Assembly: GCF_037975245.1 (NCBI RefSeq)
Contig: NC_092574.1
Span: forward strand, 24,943,213-25,007,212
DNA length: 64,000 nucleotides
Source of the DNA: Apostichopus japonicus
Taxonomy: Eukaryota > Echinodermata > Holothuroidea > Aspidochirotida > Stichopodidae
Direction of reading: 5' to 3'
Part shown: piece by piece, positions 49,445 to 60,724 of the stretch
How positions within the stretch are numbered: the stretch's first letter is position 1
Layout of the letters: the number at the start of each line of letters is the position of its first letter
The notes under the pieces: generated by a model
Databases searched by the model: none
What the model was told of the DNA's origin: nothing
The model's input: the letters and a program-made list of their open reading frames with translations, nothing else
Made by a program: the position numbers and the translations under genes

Positions 49445-50779
49445 TAAACCAATACATACGAAATGTGGCTGAACAACATAGTACCGATAACAAAATCCTT
49501 AAATATCCGAGTATACGTAATAAAAACCATAAAATATGAGAGCAAGAATTGACAAGCAGCCACACGCGGCGCTACACTATACACTTCTAGTATCATGAAT
49601 GTCATTAAAATATTATCAACATATCCTTCTAATGTTTTTCATACTTTCCACGGTAAGTTCTATGTGTTTTAGCATGAATCAAGCCTTCTGGGTTGTGTAA
49701 AAGTTTAGCGTCACCTCCGAAACAAAAGAGACTGAAGGTATACAATATGTTGTATGTGAGATAATCATTTGCAATATGAGTGCCACAGTAAAAGACTTCA
49801 ACCCAATGTTTACAATTGCTTTTTAAATGTCCTTATTTGCTTTACCTGACATTTACCTATTTTTTATAACATAAAACTATTGTATTCTGTGTTCTGTATT
49901 CTTTCACTTGTTTCACTACAGTAGTTGTTTTCACAGGTAGTTGATGTACATTCTCTGCTACTTGGCAGAGATATTTTTTATTTAAATCAGTGTTTGATTA
50001 AAGATGTTATGAATACATTGAGTTTAAGTGTTTAATTCTTTGTTAATTAGCAAAAAAGCCTTTACAACAACTTGTAAACATTTTTGTCACCTCCGAAACA
50101 CATGTAAAATGTTAACGTCACCTCCGAAACGCGTAAGTGGGAAAATTCCAGCTTTTGCAAAACTGCATGGATTTTTTTGCAACTTGGATTGGATATTAGC
50201 CCTCTGTGAGGAGACATTATGTAGGGTGTTTGACTTGGAATTATCTTTTTTTTAAATAGTTTAAAGTTAAAATTAAGAAAAACAATCCTTGATTTCCAAT
50301 AAATTTTCAGTTAACATGGAAATATCTGCAATAGTAATAAAAACTTCTTGCCAAATCCTTTTCATTTTTAAGTAACATATAATGATATGCATTTTAAAGT
50401 TTACTTGAAACAGAGTACTGTTTTAACACTGTGTATATATGGTTGCTTAAAAATATATCTTTTTGCTTAAAGTTTCCTAGAGTCATACAGTCACCGAAAA
50501 ATTACAGCCATAAACGTATATGTTTAAGCTCCGAAAAGTTGAAGTTACAAAAATTTGAACCCTTTAACATGTGATGTTAGTAAAAATTTCAATATATATG
50601 GTGTTTGAAATTTTGGCCCTGAGTGTACAAAAGTTACACCGCTGATTGTGAAAATGACCATACATCAATATGTTTGATGATTAAAAAATGTTTGCTGTGA
50701 TAATTCCTTTCCTAGGTATGACTTGTTATTAACACATTCCTTTTATTGTAACCACATATAGCCTGGGCCTACCCATGAT

Positions 50780-51118
50780 GGTAAAGCCTGCCTTATGAAG
50801 AACAGTCCTCATCATATTCACTCGAGCAATCATAATTTGTTTCTAGCACACACTACCCCAAGTACTGCCATTAGGATTCATCCTTGGGCTCACCTACTTA
50901 TTTGAACAACCACCCTATGATAAGACTAAGTGCTCTAATGGCCAGCAGTACTTCTGGTGTAAAGACAGATTTGGCCTGATCACTGAAACAGTACACTGTG
51001 TGTTTAATCATGAATATGTGCATAAGAACTCAGGTCAATCTAGCTCTCCTCTTTTGAGCCAAAAACAGGGGACTCAGGTGGTATTTGCTATAGATGGGGA
51101 TGTTAATAATGCCTGACG
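50780..51118 (+). repeat. R22 repeat, third location
   Basis: AAGCCTGCCTTATGAAGAACAG, AGGATTCATCC and ATTTGCTATAGATGGGGAT match the R22 unit. Copy A is continuous across this point (about 13465-13480), so it entered only copy B. Confidence 0.75.
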
Positions 51119-52141
51119 GTTATAGGCTAAGCCTAGTATCCAGCTAATGCTTGTCCTAACATACATACATACACACATACTGTACAAATATACACATAGA
51201 CACATACATACATCCTCTTTGGTCTTGAATAAGGGATCCTCTTGACCGATCATACAATGAGACATCTCTATCGATCAACTCAAAACAAACTAATCGTTGG
51301 AAATGGATTGATGGAGAATCTGTGAACTTTCCAGTAATCATCAAGTCTGTTTTTGAATGTGTTAAGAGTCGACACAGAGACGACTATCTCAGGAAGATTG
51401 TTCCAAACATGAACAACTCTAGAATCTTGAGAAGAACTTAAGATGAAGTGTGGTGTTAAATCTTTTCTTAACTAGTTTAAAGTCCAAAAGATGAAGTGTG
51501 GTGTTAAATCTTTTCTTAACTAGTTTAAAGTCCAAAAGTTACAGACATCCATCTGAAAAGGGAGGTGGGCAAGGACATAAATCCCATGCATACCCATAGG
51601 TCTCAATCATCCCTGTTCTGCCTGTAAACATGAGACGGTAGGCCAAGCCTTCTCAGCCTCTCAATGCTAATCTAGCTCTTTAAAGCCTGGCTCAAGTTTA
51701 GTGGCCTGGCCAGGGGCTCCTTTGAACAGCTTCAAGCATCTATCTTTGCAAATTGTGGGTAGACAACATCTTTGCAGTACTCAAATGTAAGGTCTCACTA
51801 GTGATTTATTACAGTACAACTCCTGTGTAAGCATAACGATTGACCTATGAATAAGGCCAAGGGTATTGTTTGCTTTATTGACATACTTTTCATTACAAAC
51901 TTTTAAGTTATCATCAACCAATACCCCAAGATCCTTTTCCTCAGAAACTGTTTCAAAAAGGGTATTATCCTAATGGTAATCCAGCACAGGTTATTTCTCC
52001 CTAGAATGCATTGCATTTACAGTATTTCCATTGAAGGTCATTCGCCAGCTCTCGCCTACTCTTGGCGACTTTATAGGTCATTTCTGAGGCTATTGTAATC
52101 GTTCTGATTAGTACTGGCAGACTTAATATTGGCATCATCAT

Positions 52142-52385
52142 GGAGTGTTAGCTCAATGGTTAACACCGGTGCCTTTCAATCATAAGGTCCCCGGTTCGAG
52201 TCACTCCCAGATTAATGTACTGTATGTCGTCCAGTTACAGAGTTGTTGACAATTAACAATTCATAATTATGGACGTTAAATATGAATGTAAGAGACTGAC
52301 TTCGGTCAGCTTGCAGCTTTGATAAGCCTATGAGGCTTCTTCGCGAGTTCCTGCTTGCAGGAGGATCTAATATACATACATACAT
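52142..52385 (+). mobile_element. tRNA-derived SINE, full head
   Basis: The head has a Pol III box A (TAGCTCAATGG) and box B (GGTTCGAGTCA). GGAGTG at the start pairs with CACTCC after box B, as in a tRNA acceptor stem. The tail ends in (ATAC)n. It is inserted into the minus-strand LINE at 51200-53570, splitting its RT. The parental tRNA was not identified. Confidence 0.82.
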
Positions 52386-52767
52386 CATCAGCAAACAGTT
52401 GAATGTTACAATGAACAGCTTCAGGCATGTCATTAATGCAAAGAATGGAGTGTAGTGGCCCAATATTACACAGCTTCCCTGAGGAACTCCAGACTGCATG
52501 TACGCCGGCCTTTCCATGTAGACAAATCCCCATTTATAACCACTCTTTGTCTTCTACCAATCAGGAATTCCTTAAACCAACCCAGGACATTTCCTACAAT
52601 GCTATAGCCTCTAATCTTTTCCAAAAGTTGTAGCTGTGGAACACTATCAAGTGCTTTGGAAAAATCCAAGTAAGCTAGTATCAAGACAATGAACTCCAGG
52701 CTCTATCAATAATATCAGTCCATAAATCTAAGCATCTGAGTAACTGTGTATATATACAAGAAAGCCC

Positions 52768-53130
52768 TTAAATGGTGTGAAGATTCGGGCAAAGAGAAAC
52801 GTCTAATGCCAGTAATTTGACCTAGTTTCGTATAAGGAGTTTTGTATAACAGAAGTGTTAAACACCACCATTGATCCCAGAAAATACACACACAGCTTGC
52901 TACCGTCGGTAATTAGACACTAGTGAACAGTCGATACCCACATCACAGTATACAAACGATACAGCGATGGACATTTCAGGTCCAGCTAAAGATGACAACA
53001 AATAAGGTATCACGTTTCATTACTGTCTGCATTTGTTAGCTACACAAAGAAAACGTCACTTGCAAGCAACAGAAAGTTAACTTTTTCAGATGGCCGCACA
53101 CGGTTTGGGGCGAGTCTTCAATGCCTCTAA
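52768..53130 (+). mobile_element. TTAA MITE family F1, copy 4 (inside a LINE)
   Basis: It starts TTAAATGGTGTGAAGATTCG and ends GCGAGTCTTCAATGCCTCTAA. It interrupts the minus-strand LINE RT. Confidence 0.87.
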
Positions 53131-53260
53131 ATGGATCCATGCTGGCAGGATGAAAGTACATGAGTTGCATAATAAACTCAAAAATGAAGGCCTACATAAA
53201 TTTACACACCACACTAGTTAAGCTAACAGGCTTCACAATATTTACACCTATTTTAATTAA

Positions 53261-53570
53261 CAGAATGATGTTGGAATCCTTAAAGCTATATGATAGTTTC
53301 TGCTCAAAACACTTTCAAAACACTTGGATGAAGACCAACAGATAGGGTTTGGTAACTTATTGACCTTCAAATTAGCCTATCAAGTTCTGTTATATTTACA
53401 CCTATCAGACACCTTGCCCATTTTGAAGATTAACAGAATGATGTTGGAATCCTTTTTCAGCTATATGATAATTTCTGCTCAAAACACTTTCAAAACACTT
53501 GGATGAAGACCAACAGATAGGGTTTGATGACTTATTGACCTTCAAATTAGCCTATCAAGTTCCTCGATAA
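53261..53570 (-). repeat. 173-bp tandem duplication inside the LINE
   Basis: CAGAATGATGTTGGAATCC occurs at 53261 and 53434, and AACACTTGGATGAAGACCAA occurs in both units. About 1.8 units are present. Confidence 0.85.
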
Positions 53571-54198
53571 CCATGTATCCTCTGAAATACCTCTGAACAC
53601 ACTTTGACAAAGTCATAAGGCCTAACCAAGGACGATCATGGTAGTAAACAGTAGAATTGTTACAACTTTGAAAGTAGGGTTACTGTAGCTACTGAAGTAA
53701 AGTCAATGAGCTAGAACTCCGTTGAATGCATCGAAGGTTAGGCCTGGTATATTGAGATAATAAACGTGGCATACACCAAAAATTGATATTAATTAACCAC
53801 AAACCTCAAATTCCAGCTGGTAGAACCAAAGTTGAGTGGCTAAGTACGGTTAAATTAATGTTAACCTGTCGATGGTGTTGTTGACGAAGTCTGACTTCAA
53901 TGAATTTACCAGATTGAATATTTAGTTCCAGTTACGTACGTGAAATCCTAATCGGAGTCGGAAAGTCCCGCTATATATGTCGGCATTGGGAAAGTCCCTG
54001 GCCAAGCTATATGTTTACGGGAAGCCGAATATTCACTATTATAAACCTGTAAAACCGTGTATATGTTACCCAGCAACCACAAAAACGTTTTTAAAACGTT
54101 ATTAAAACGTTTCGTCTTTTGCTTTGATAACGTTATTTGTGGTGTGATAAGTATGTCAAGAAAACGTTTTCGGGCTATTATTTCAAAACTTTTTTTCG

Positions 54199-54549
54199 TT
54201 AAAGGAATTGAAGACTCGCCCCGACCGCGTGCGGCCATCTGAAAAAGTTAACTTTCTGTTGCTTGCAAGTGACGTTTTGTTCGTATCGCTACAAAATGCT
54301 GATAGTAATGAAACGTGATACCTTGTTTTCTTTAGCTGGACCTGAGATGTCCATCGCTGTACATATCGTTTTTACATTGTGCTGTGGGTATTGACCGCAG
54401 CTGTATGTACTGACTGTATACACTAGTGTCTAATTACCGACGGTAGCAAGCTGTGTGTGTATTTTCTGTGTATTTTCAATGGTGGTGTCTAACACTTCTG
54501 TTACACCTCATTCGAAACTAGGTCAGATTACCGGCATTAGACGTTTCCA
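54199..54549 (-). mobile_element. TTAA MITE family F1, copy 5, one end missing
   Basis: It starts TTAAAGGAATTGAAGACTCG. The other end stops at GGCATTAGACGTTTCC without the terminal inverted repeat. Confidence 0.82.
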
Positions 54550-55006
54550 CATTAATGTAACATTATAGGCCTACATTAATATCTAATAAAAACGTTATGC
54601 CGACGTTTTATAACACCACATTTAACGTTATGTATAGTTCTTTAGGATTTTAGGGAATATTCCGGTCGCAAGCAATGTGAAACTTCTCCAAAATTTAAGA
54701 GAAAGAATATTTTCCGCACTGTTGACAACCTGGGCCGTCTCGAAATTGGTCCCTCATTACTCCGTCGAGATATATGGTTGATTGATAAGCAAGCATATAT
54801 ATAGCCCTCCGTCCCTCCCCTACTACAGGAAGCGGATCACAGTGTTGTAGTTAGATACTTCATCAGAGTACCATTTATAGGCCTATTTCGAGTACAAGGT
54901 AATATGGTCCGAGTACTGCTTGTGCTACGATCAAATTGTTCCTTGCGCTAGCAACTTGATATACGTACTGTACCGTACTGTACTTAGTAATGTACTCGGC
55001 TAGTAC

Positions 55007-55295
55007 CAGGGGCGTAGCCAAGGAGGGGGGCGAAGGGGGCAGCCCCCCCCCCTTGAGCATATATATATATATTTTTAATGTTTTTATGATATCGCTAGTA
55101 TTTTCATAAGAGTAAATGCTAAGATGCAACTTACAAGGCCTGGGAAGTGCCATTTCCAGCGATCTGGGAGGCATTTACAGCCAAAATTTTCTTGTACGTT
55201 TCGCGCCAATCATGGTGGCGCTACGGCTCTGATAGTTTGCAATGCCGAATCTACAGTTTCGCCCCTCACTTGGCAAATTCCTGGCTACGCGCCTG
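55007..55295. mobile_element. hAT-type MITE (CAGGGGCGTAGCC ends) with 8-bp target duplication
   Basis: It begins CAGGGGCGTAGCCAAGG and ends CCTGGCTACGCGCCTG. GCTAGTAC flanks both sides (54999-55006, 55296-55303). Copy A has the single GCTAGTAC at about 14979-14986, the empty site. The interior resembles fragments at 57600-58490. Confidence 0.92.
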
Positions 55296-57074
55296 GCTAG
55301 TACATGATTAGGCTGGAGTAGAGATCTCTACTCCAGCATCCGATGGTGTAGTAATTTAAAGGAATGCAATATGAATTACAGAATTATCAGGCTTTTTATC
55401 TGTTGTATTGTTAGTTTTGTAACATGTACAAATTTATTTGAATCTCTTTCAAGAAGTTCTCGTAGTAAGTACTGGATCGCCATGATCGATAGAGTACCAA
55501 GTACTATAAATACCAATTATATTCGATTATATTTTACCTCAATATAGTACGAACACCGATCAATTACTTGCAAAAAAGCACTCGAGTTTCAGTACTACTC
55601 TTGTGCCGAGTAAGTTCGAGTACTTCGAACACTGGTATATCACAATATATAGGAAGTCTATGACTTTCGTCAATAGCTTTACGTTTTTCATATTATCAAA
55701 TTGTTGATTTATCCTTGAAATGTGTTACAATGATTTTTGGACATTGCTTTACCGCATGTAAATACTTATTTTGTATTGGGAGCTCCGTCAAAACGCAACT
55801 TTTTTATTTAGATATTTTATTTTCCTTTGTGTTAAAAAGTAATTAAACCAAAAACAATTTCAGCTGAATTGTAACGATGACGTAATTCACTCTGCTTCTG
55901 CCAGACATAGTGTAGTCAGGCTAGTTTTGTCTAGTTGTTTTTATTTTTTTTAGAATCCTCAAGACAACCATTTGAAACATTATTAAAACCATTGAGTCTT
56001 TTAAATAGGATAAGTGGCTCAGACAAATCATTTCACTAATTCTCAACCCCAGCCTAAGAAAACATTCTCACAAACAGTAATCTTCTGGAAACTTTCTGCA
56101 ACACATTAGAGAACGCTCGACCTCTACATGTTTCTACCCTTTGAAAAACTGAAAAAGTCACTTATAAATGCCAGTCATCAAAGCCGTGGAAAATTAAGTA
56201 TCCCCTCGCAACCTTCCGACTTCAAGATTGGTGAGATTGAGAATCCGAGGCCTCTCCCTCAGTGAATGAATTAACCTAACAGCTGCACGACTCTGAACTT
56301 ATTCAAAACTTCCTTGTCTTTCTAGCCGGATATAGCATCCTAAAGATGAAGCATATAACCAACTGTTTATACAATATAACAAACAGTAGGACTTCCTTTA
56401 GCCCAATATCTAAACAACATGAAAGGGAAAAAAAAAATTAACCAAAATTTGCTCAGCAATCAACTTCAGCCACCTGAACATATCTTAATAAATTGGGTGT
56501 ATCACTAATAACACTGAATTATCAGGGTTTTTCGTTTGAATATGGTCAAGATTTATCGATCGGTAAACCAGCTTGTTTGTCACAGATAAACCATAATTCT
56601 TTTAAACAAAACATGCAAGTTACTTCGATGCCGATGGTTTTCTCGTTGCTATGTCACGTTTAGTAGATAATCTAGCTTTATCCAGCTCAGAGCCTTCTCT
56701 ATATAAGGCTTTGATCCAGCTATAATCTAGGTAAAGGAAAATCCAGATTTTGACATCCGATAATCGCGAGAATAGAAAGCTAAAATATGGGAAAACCAAA
56801 GAAAACAAACAAATATAACAACAAGCTTATGATAGTTCGGGTGATTATTTTATTTGACTCATGAAAGAGGAAAATAGATCTAAGTATCCAGGTGAATTCT
56901 GCATTCAATTCATACACATCGTTTTCGAGATACAGCAACCCTTGAAGTTTACACGCCTTGGCTCAAAACTGAACATTAAACAAACACGTGTGATTTTCAT
57001 AGAAGCTGACCAAATAGGTACGACAGGGACAGTACATAAAGGCGTTTCCAGTTCAGTCTTTGTACTGACTAGAG

Positions 57075-57481
57075 CAGGGTTGTCCAACCTACGGCCCGCG
57101 GGCCACAGTCCGGCCCGCCGCAGGGTTGCGTCCGGCCCGCCAGAGATGCTCTACGGTGCGAAATATTAGTGAGCAGATTTATTGATAACAATTTGAAGCT
57201 ATAAAATCAATCATTCGAACCTTCTGGGTCCAAAAAACTGCATACATGTCAGTTTGTGTGACACTCTCTCAGCGGAGGGGGGGGGGGCGGCTGAACTTTA
57301 TTCATCTGTTTTATCAGGAAGGAAAATAAATCAGTGCGCTCCGCGCGCAGTGCTCACATTTTCTTGTCTTGGGCTTCGGGCAAAAAATCGAAAAATCGAG
57401 CGTTTATAGGGTTCATGCGGCCCCCTCCTTCATCATAATCATTCCATGTGGCCCTCCTCTGCAAAAGGATGGACAACCCTG
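57075..57481. mobile_element. hAT-type nonautonomous element (CAGGGTTGTCCA ends) with perfect 8-bp target duplication
   Basis: It begins CAGGGTTGTCCAACC and ends GGATGGACAACCCTG. GACTAGAG stands on both sides (57067-57074, 57482-57489). It is 407 bases with a G-run at 57277-57287 and CGG-rich ends (CGGCCCGCGGGCC). An 8-bp duplication and CAGGG ends are classic for hAT. Confidence 0.93.
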
Positions 57482-57589
57482 GACTAGAGTAACACATCAC
57501 ACATGATCTTAGACACTGGCGGAGATTTCTTGTCAGAGGTGGGGGGGGGGGGTTGCAGGCCATTGATGAAATAAAAAATAGAAAAAGTC

Positions 57590-58490
57590 ATAACTGCTGG
57601 CTCACTATCTAAGTGGAGCGCCACCATAAGTTGGCGCGAAGTGCACAAGAATCTTTTGGCAAATATTGCCTCCCAGATTGCAGTAAATGGCACCGCCCAG
57701 GCCTTGAAAAGCTGCATTTAACCAAGGGCGTATGCAGGATTTTCTAACCCGGGGGCGCGTATTACTATATAAGCGGAGCGCCACCATTGGTTGGGGCGCA
57801 GCGTACAAGCAAATTTCTGGTTTTGGTACCCCCAGATCACCGGAAATGGCACTTCTCGGGCTTGAAACTGACCAACCATATGTACACTTTTGCGTGAGAA
57901 CCAAGTAATACTTTATTTTCTCATCTATAACCTTTTTGAAAATTGTCACCAGTCACACATCATGTTCGACTTCATCACATATCCTGTGGATCCTGTGGAT
58001 CTTTTGTAGGTGATTCTAAATCGCGGCCCACAGTATCCGTCAGCCCCACTGTTCAGAATTTGAAAATTCACAATTCTCGTGAATAAATTCACTTCAAAAC
58101 ATACCCATAATGTTGCACAAAATATCATCTATGGACAACCGATATAGAAAAACCTCCTTCAAACCCTAACAGACGGGTCAAAATTGCACGAGTATGATGA
58201 AGTATGATGAAGAATGTTGGTTAGGGAATTTTCGAAAATTCAGACGGCTACTAAAAAATTTCGTTGAAGGAAATATACCAGATATTTCCGAAACCGAACA
58301 CTACACACATCGACAGTTTTGAGCATGGGCGCAGATCAGTCTTGGATAATGGTGGGGACGCGTGTATGCTCTCTGATACTATCTAAGCGGAGCGCGACCA
58401 TGGGTTCGCGCGTAGCGTACGATTTTGGGGGGGGCAAATATACCTCCCAGATCGCCGGAAATAACACTTCCCAGACCTAATGATGCTCTT
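57590..58490. repeat. Three fragments of a hAT-like repeat (AAGCGGAGCGC...GCGTAC)
   Basis: Fragments at about 57605-57715, 57765-57875 and 58385-58490 share GGAGCGC(C/G)ACCAT, GCGTAC and CCCAGAT(C/T)(A/G)CCGGAAAT. The 289-base element at 55007-55295 carries the reverse complement. Termini are not clear here. Confidence 0.65.
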
Positions 58491-60190
58491 AAACCTCCTT
58501 AAGTTTTAGATCTCATGGCTTAGAAATTTAGTTTGGAGAAGTACATGGGCGTCTGCAGAAACAAAATCAGGGGACAAATAATCAAAGTAGACTTTTGTAT
58601 ATACGATGGGTCTGGGGTCCTCTCCCAGAAAACAAATATAGACTGCCGCAAATGCGATTTCCGTCCTATATTTAACAACTGTGGATAAAATACAATAAAA
58701 TGAGAACTGCTGCATGTCATTTGCACAATGCTGGATCAAACTGCGCCAAAGTTCAATACAGGGGAACTTGAAATGCAGCAATTGGTCAAGACAAATTGGT
58801 GGGGACACAGTATATCATGTCCCCACTAGGCCTACTGAAAAAGTTGGTGGGGACGCGTCCCGCTGTCTTCACCAGGATCTGTGCCCATGGTTTGGAGGCT
58901 GTTTATCGTGGAACGCCATTTTCATGCTCACTGACATGATGTGATATCTGCTGTTTGCTTTACAAATTCGAAAAATTCACTGTTCCTCTTTCTCTTCCCG
59001 TTTTCTTGCCGTATTTTCTACTCCATCCTTTTCTCTCTTTCTTCTTTTTCTTTTCCTTCCTTCACCTCGTTGAAGTTGACAAGTGTATACAGTTCCAAAG
59101 CTATTCAACAGCAACAAAACGTTATTTTGTGTATGTCTGTTGTGGGGTGAAGTTAGCGCTATGAGCTACAAGTTCCAATGCGCAAGGTGGGGGAAAGGGG
59201 CTAGAAATAATGTGTGGGTCAATTCTAACTCGGTTTTCGGTCGTTAATTGTTGATGTAGCCTACCAGGTAAAAGGTTCAAATTTAATAGTTTGATTTATT
59301 ATGCCATTTGGAGCACATAACATAGGCTATAACAGAACATTACTGGCAAAAACTAGGGGGGTGATTCTGTGGGCCAACCCCCCCCCCCTTCAAAAAGTGG
59401 GGTTAAAAACCCCCAACCCCCCCCCCCCCCTGTTTCTCCGCCACTGATCTTAGACAGATGCGGACATTTATGTCGATGAACCGCAGTGGAACCGATCGAG
59501 GCAATCCTGTATAAGTCGACCGGCCCTTCCCCTCCCATGGAGGTAAAAACAGAATGTATCGAAAGAACCCTGTGACGCTACTTATCTATATGAATGGCGT
59601 TCCATATTTTAAATGTACATCACGGTTTCTACACAGAATATCGATAATATTGACATAAGGATGATAGGCCTACGGTGGCTTCATGAAATTGATTGCTCTC
59701 GACTACTGAAAACTGCACTTGTAAACAATTTAAACCAGAGAAAGCCTATGGTCCTAAGGTAAAACCTGTCCTTACAATCAACATGCAAGCTAAACTGGAG
59801 TATTTACCTAAGCTCTACTATTAAAGATTATCCGAGGCAACTTTCAGTAGATGTTAAGCCTTTCAAAGATTATGATCAGTATTCTTACAATTGCTGAGCC
59901 TACATTAGCAGGATAAGTAACTAGGGATATATACCTGTGTAACGTTAAAGTTATGCCTAGGCTAGGTACAGTAAGGATCCTATAGGCCGAACACAGAAAT
60001 GTGTTACGTAATTTAGACCTTCGATAAAACAGGTAAGATACGAACGTACGGATTAAAGGCCAGGCTCTTTAGACCACTGTAAACGTTGTAGACCCTACTT
60101 CCAAGTTCTATAAACTTAGACCTGGCTGCCACAGGTTTACTGTCTGACAAGTAGGCACTAGCCTAGGCCTAGCCTATGTTTGTATACTAA
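58491..60190. other. Intergenic DNA with simple-sequence patches, no gene recognised
   Basis: It holds a pyrimidine-rich stretch at 58978-59062, poly-C/G runs at 59379-59435 next to CTCCGCCACTG (a hAT-end-like word), and otherwise unique AT-rich DNA. Confidence 0.5.
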
Positions 60191-60724
60191 AGGCTTCATA
60201 ATTGACGCACCCTCGTAATTGACGCACCTTCAATTATTACTAGCAACGATACAGCAGGCCACCTAAACTTTTGTGCAGTCAAGCAGAATTACATATTTCA
60301 TGAGTTTGAATCCATTTCAGCTATTTGCTGACCAAATTGTAGTATTTTCTAGGCTTTTAACGCCCTCAGTTTTGCATGTTTTTTGGGCATTTGGAATTCT
60401 TACACCCTAAAAATAACCAACATTACCTCATTATGATAACACTACAGTAGGATTAATAGTAGGATTAATATTCGGCATAACTTTTTTTCTAATAGGGTTG
60501 TAAATGAGTGGAATTAGGGGTATGAAACAACTTGACACAGCAGACTGTTTGTGGTCAAATTCTGCTCAATTGTACGGTGCATAAGCACAGAACCTTAAAT
60601 ATTTTGAGATCATAATATTTCTGAGGAACTACACATACATGAAAAACACATACAGTTGAGTGATTTGGATTTTTCCTTGATAGACATCGTTATTCAAATC
60701 CTTAAGTGCGTCAATTATGAGCCC
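60191..60724. mobile_element. MITE with ATAATTGACGCAC inverted ends, copy 2, upstream of RAB30
   Basis: It has the same termini and interior as 18152-18694, about 535 bases, in the same orientation. Confidence 0.78.

Larger units (their letters stand above)
45911..49590 (-). mobile_element. L2-like LINE, near full length, 11-bp target duplication
   Basis: Both sides carry TATCATGAATG (45900-45910 and 49591-49601). The element encodes an AP-type endonuclease and an RT in two overlapping frames, and its 3' tail contains repeated AAATTTGAATTTGAATT. The YADDHQLY box and SSAFDTIDH motif point to the L2 clade. It is nested in the transposon 42504-50662 and so is younger than it. Confidence 0.88.
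42873..50130. promoter_or_regulatory. Nine identical 14-bp subterminal motifs GTCACCTCCGAAAC
   Basis: Forward copies are at 43085, 43260, 43279, 49710, 50086 and 50117; inverted copies (GTTTCGGAGGTGAC) are at 42873, 43452 and 43834. All are perfect. Several follow a GTTAAC word (for example 43246-43260 and 50111-50117). They sit within about 1.35 kb of the left end and 0.95 kb of the right end of the transposon and not in its middle. Binding sites for a transposase or a host factor is an inference; no such protein was identified. Confidence 0.7.
42504..50662. mobile_element. TIR DNA transposon, TA target, ~3.3 kb core with nested insertions
   Basis: Left end 42504-42535 (TATGGTCATTTTCACAATC...GTGTAACTT) and right end 50631-50662 are inverted repeats of about 32 bases with one mismatch. 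Copy A carries the unoccupied site at 13345-13360 (CAACATATACATCAATG), while copy B reads CAACGTACAGTA-element-CATCAATATG. Nested inside are an F1 MITE (44268-44619), a Harbinger-like MITE (44697-45550) and an L2-like LINE (45911-49590). The core holds nine identical 14-bp motifs near both ends. No transposase domain was recognised, so the superfamily is open. Confidence 0.85.
51200..53570 (-). mobile_element. Degraded non-LTR retrotransposon, interrupted by a SINE and a MITE
   Basis: The minus strand has an RT core in two frames: 52684-52466 (LDFSKALDSVP, WFKEFLIGRRQRVVINGDLS) and 52533-52306 (INDMPEAVHCNIQLFADD). Upstream RT sequence at 53570-53240 (NLKVNKS-like) is tandemly duplicated. The SINE at 52142-52385 and the MITE at 52768-53130 sit inside it. 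A 48-base word is duplicated in tandem at 51440-51535. The class is CR1/Jockey-like by motif. Confidence 0.75.

Noticed and set aside
59353-59538. Gly-rich minus-strand frame
   Set aside because: Produced by poly-C runs; no start context or homologue in the duplicate.
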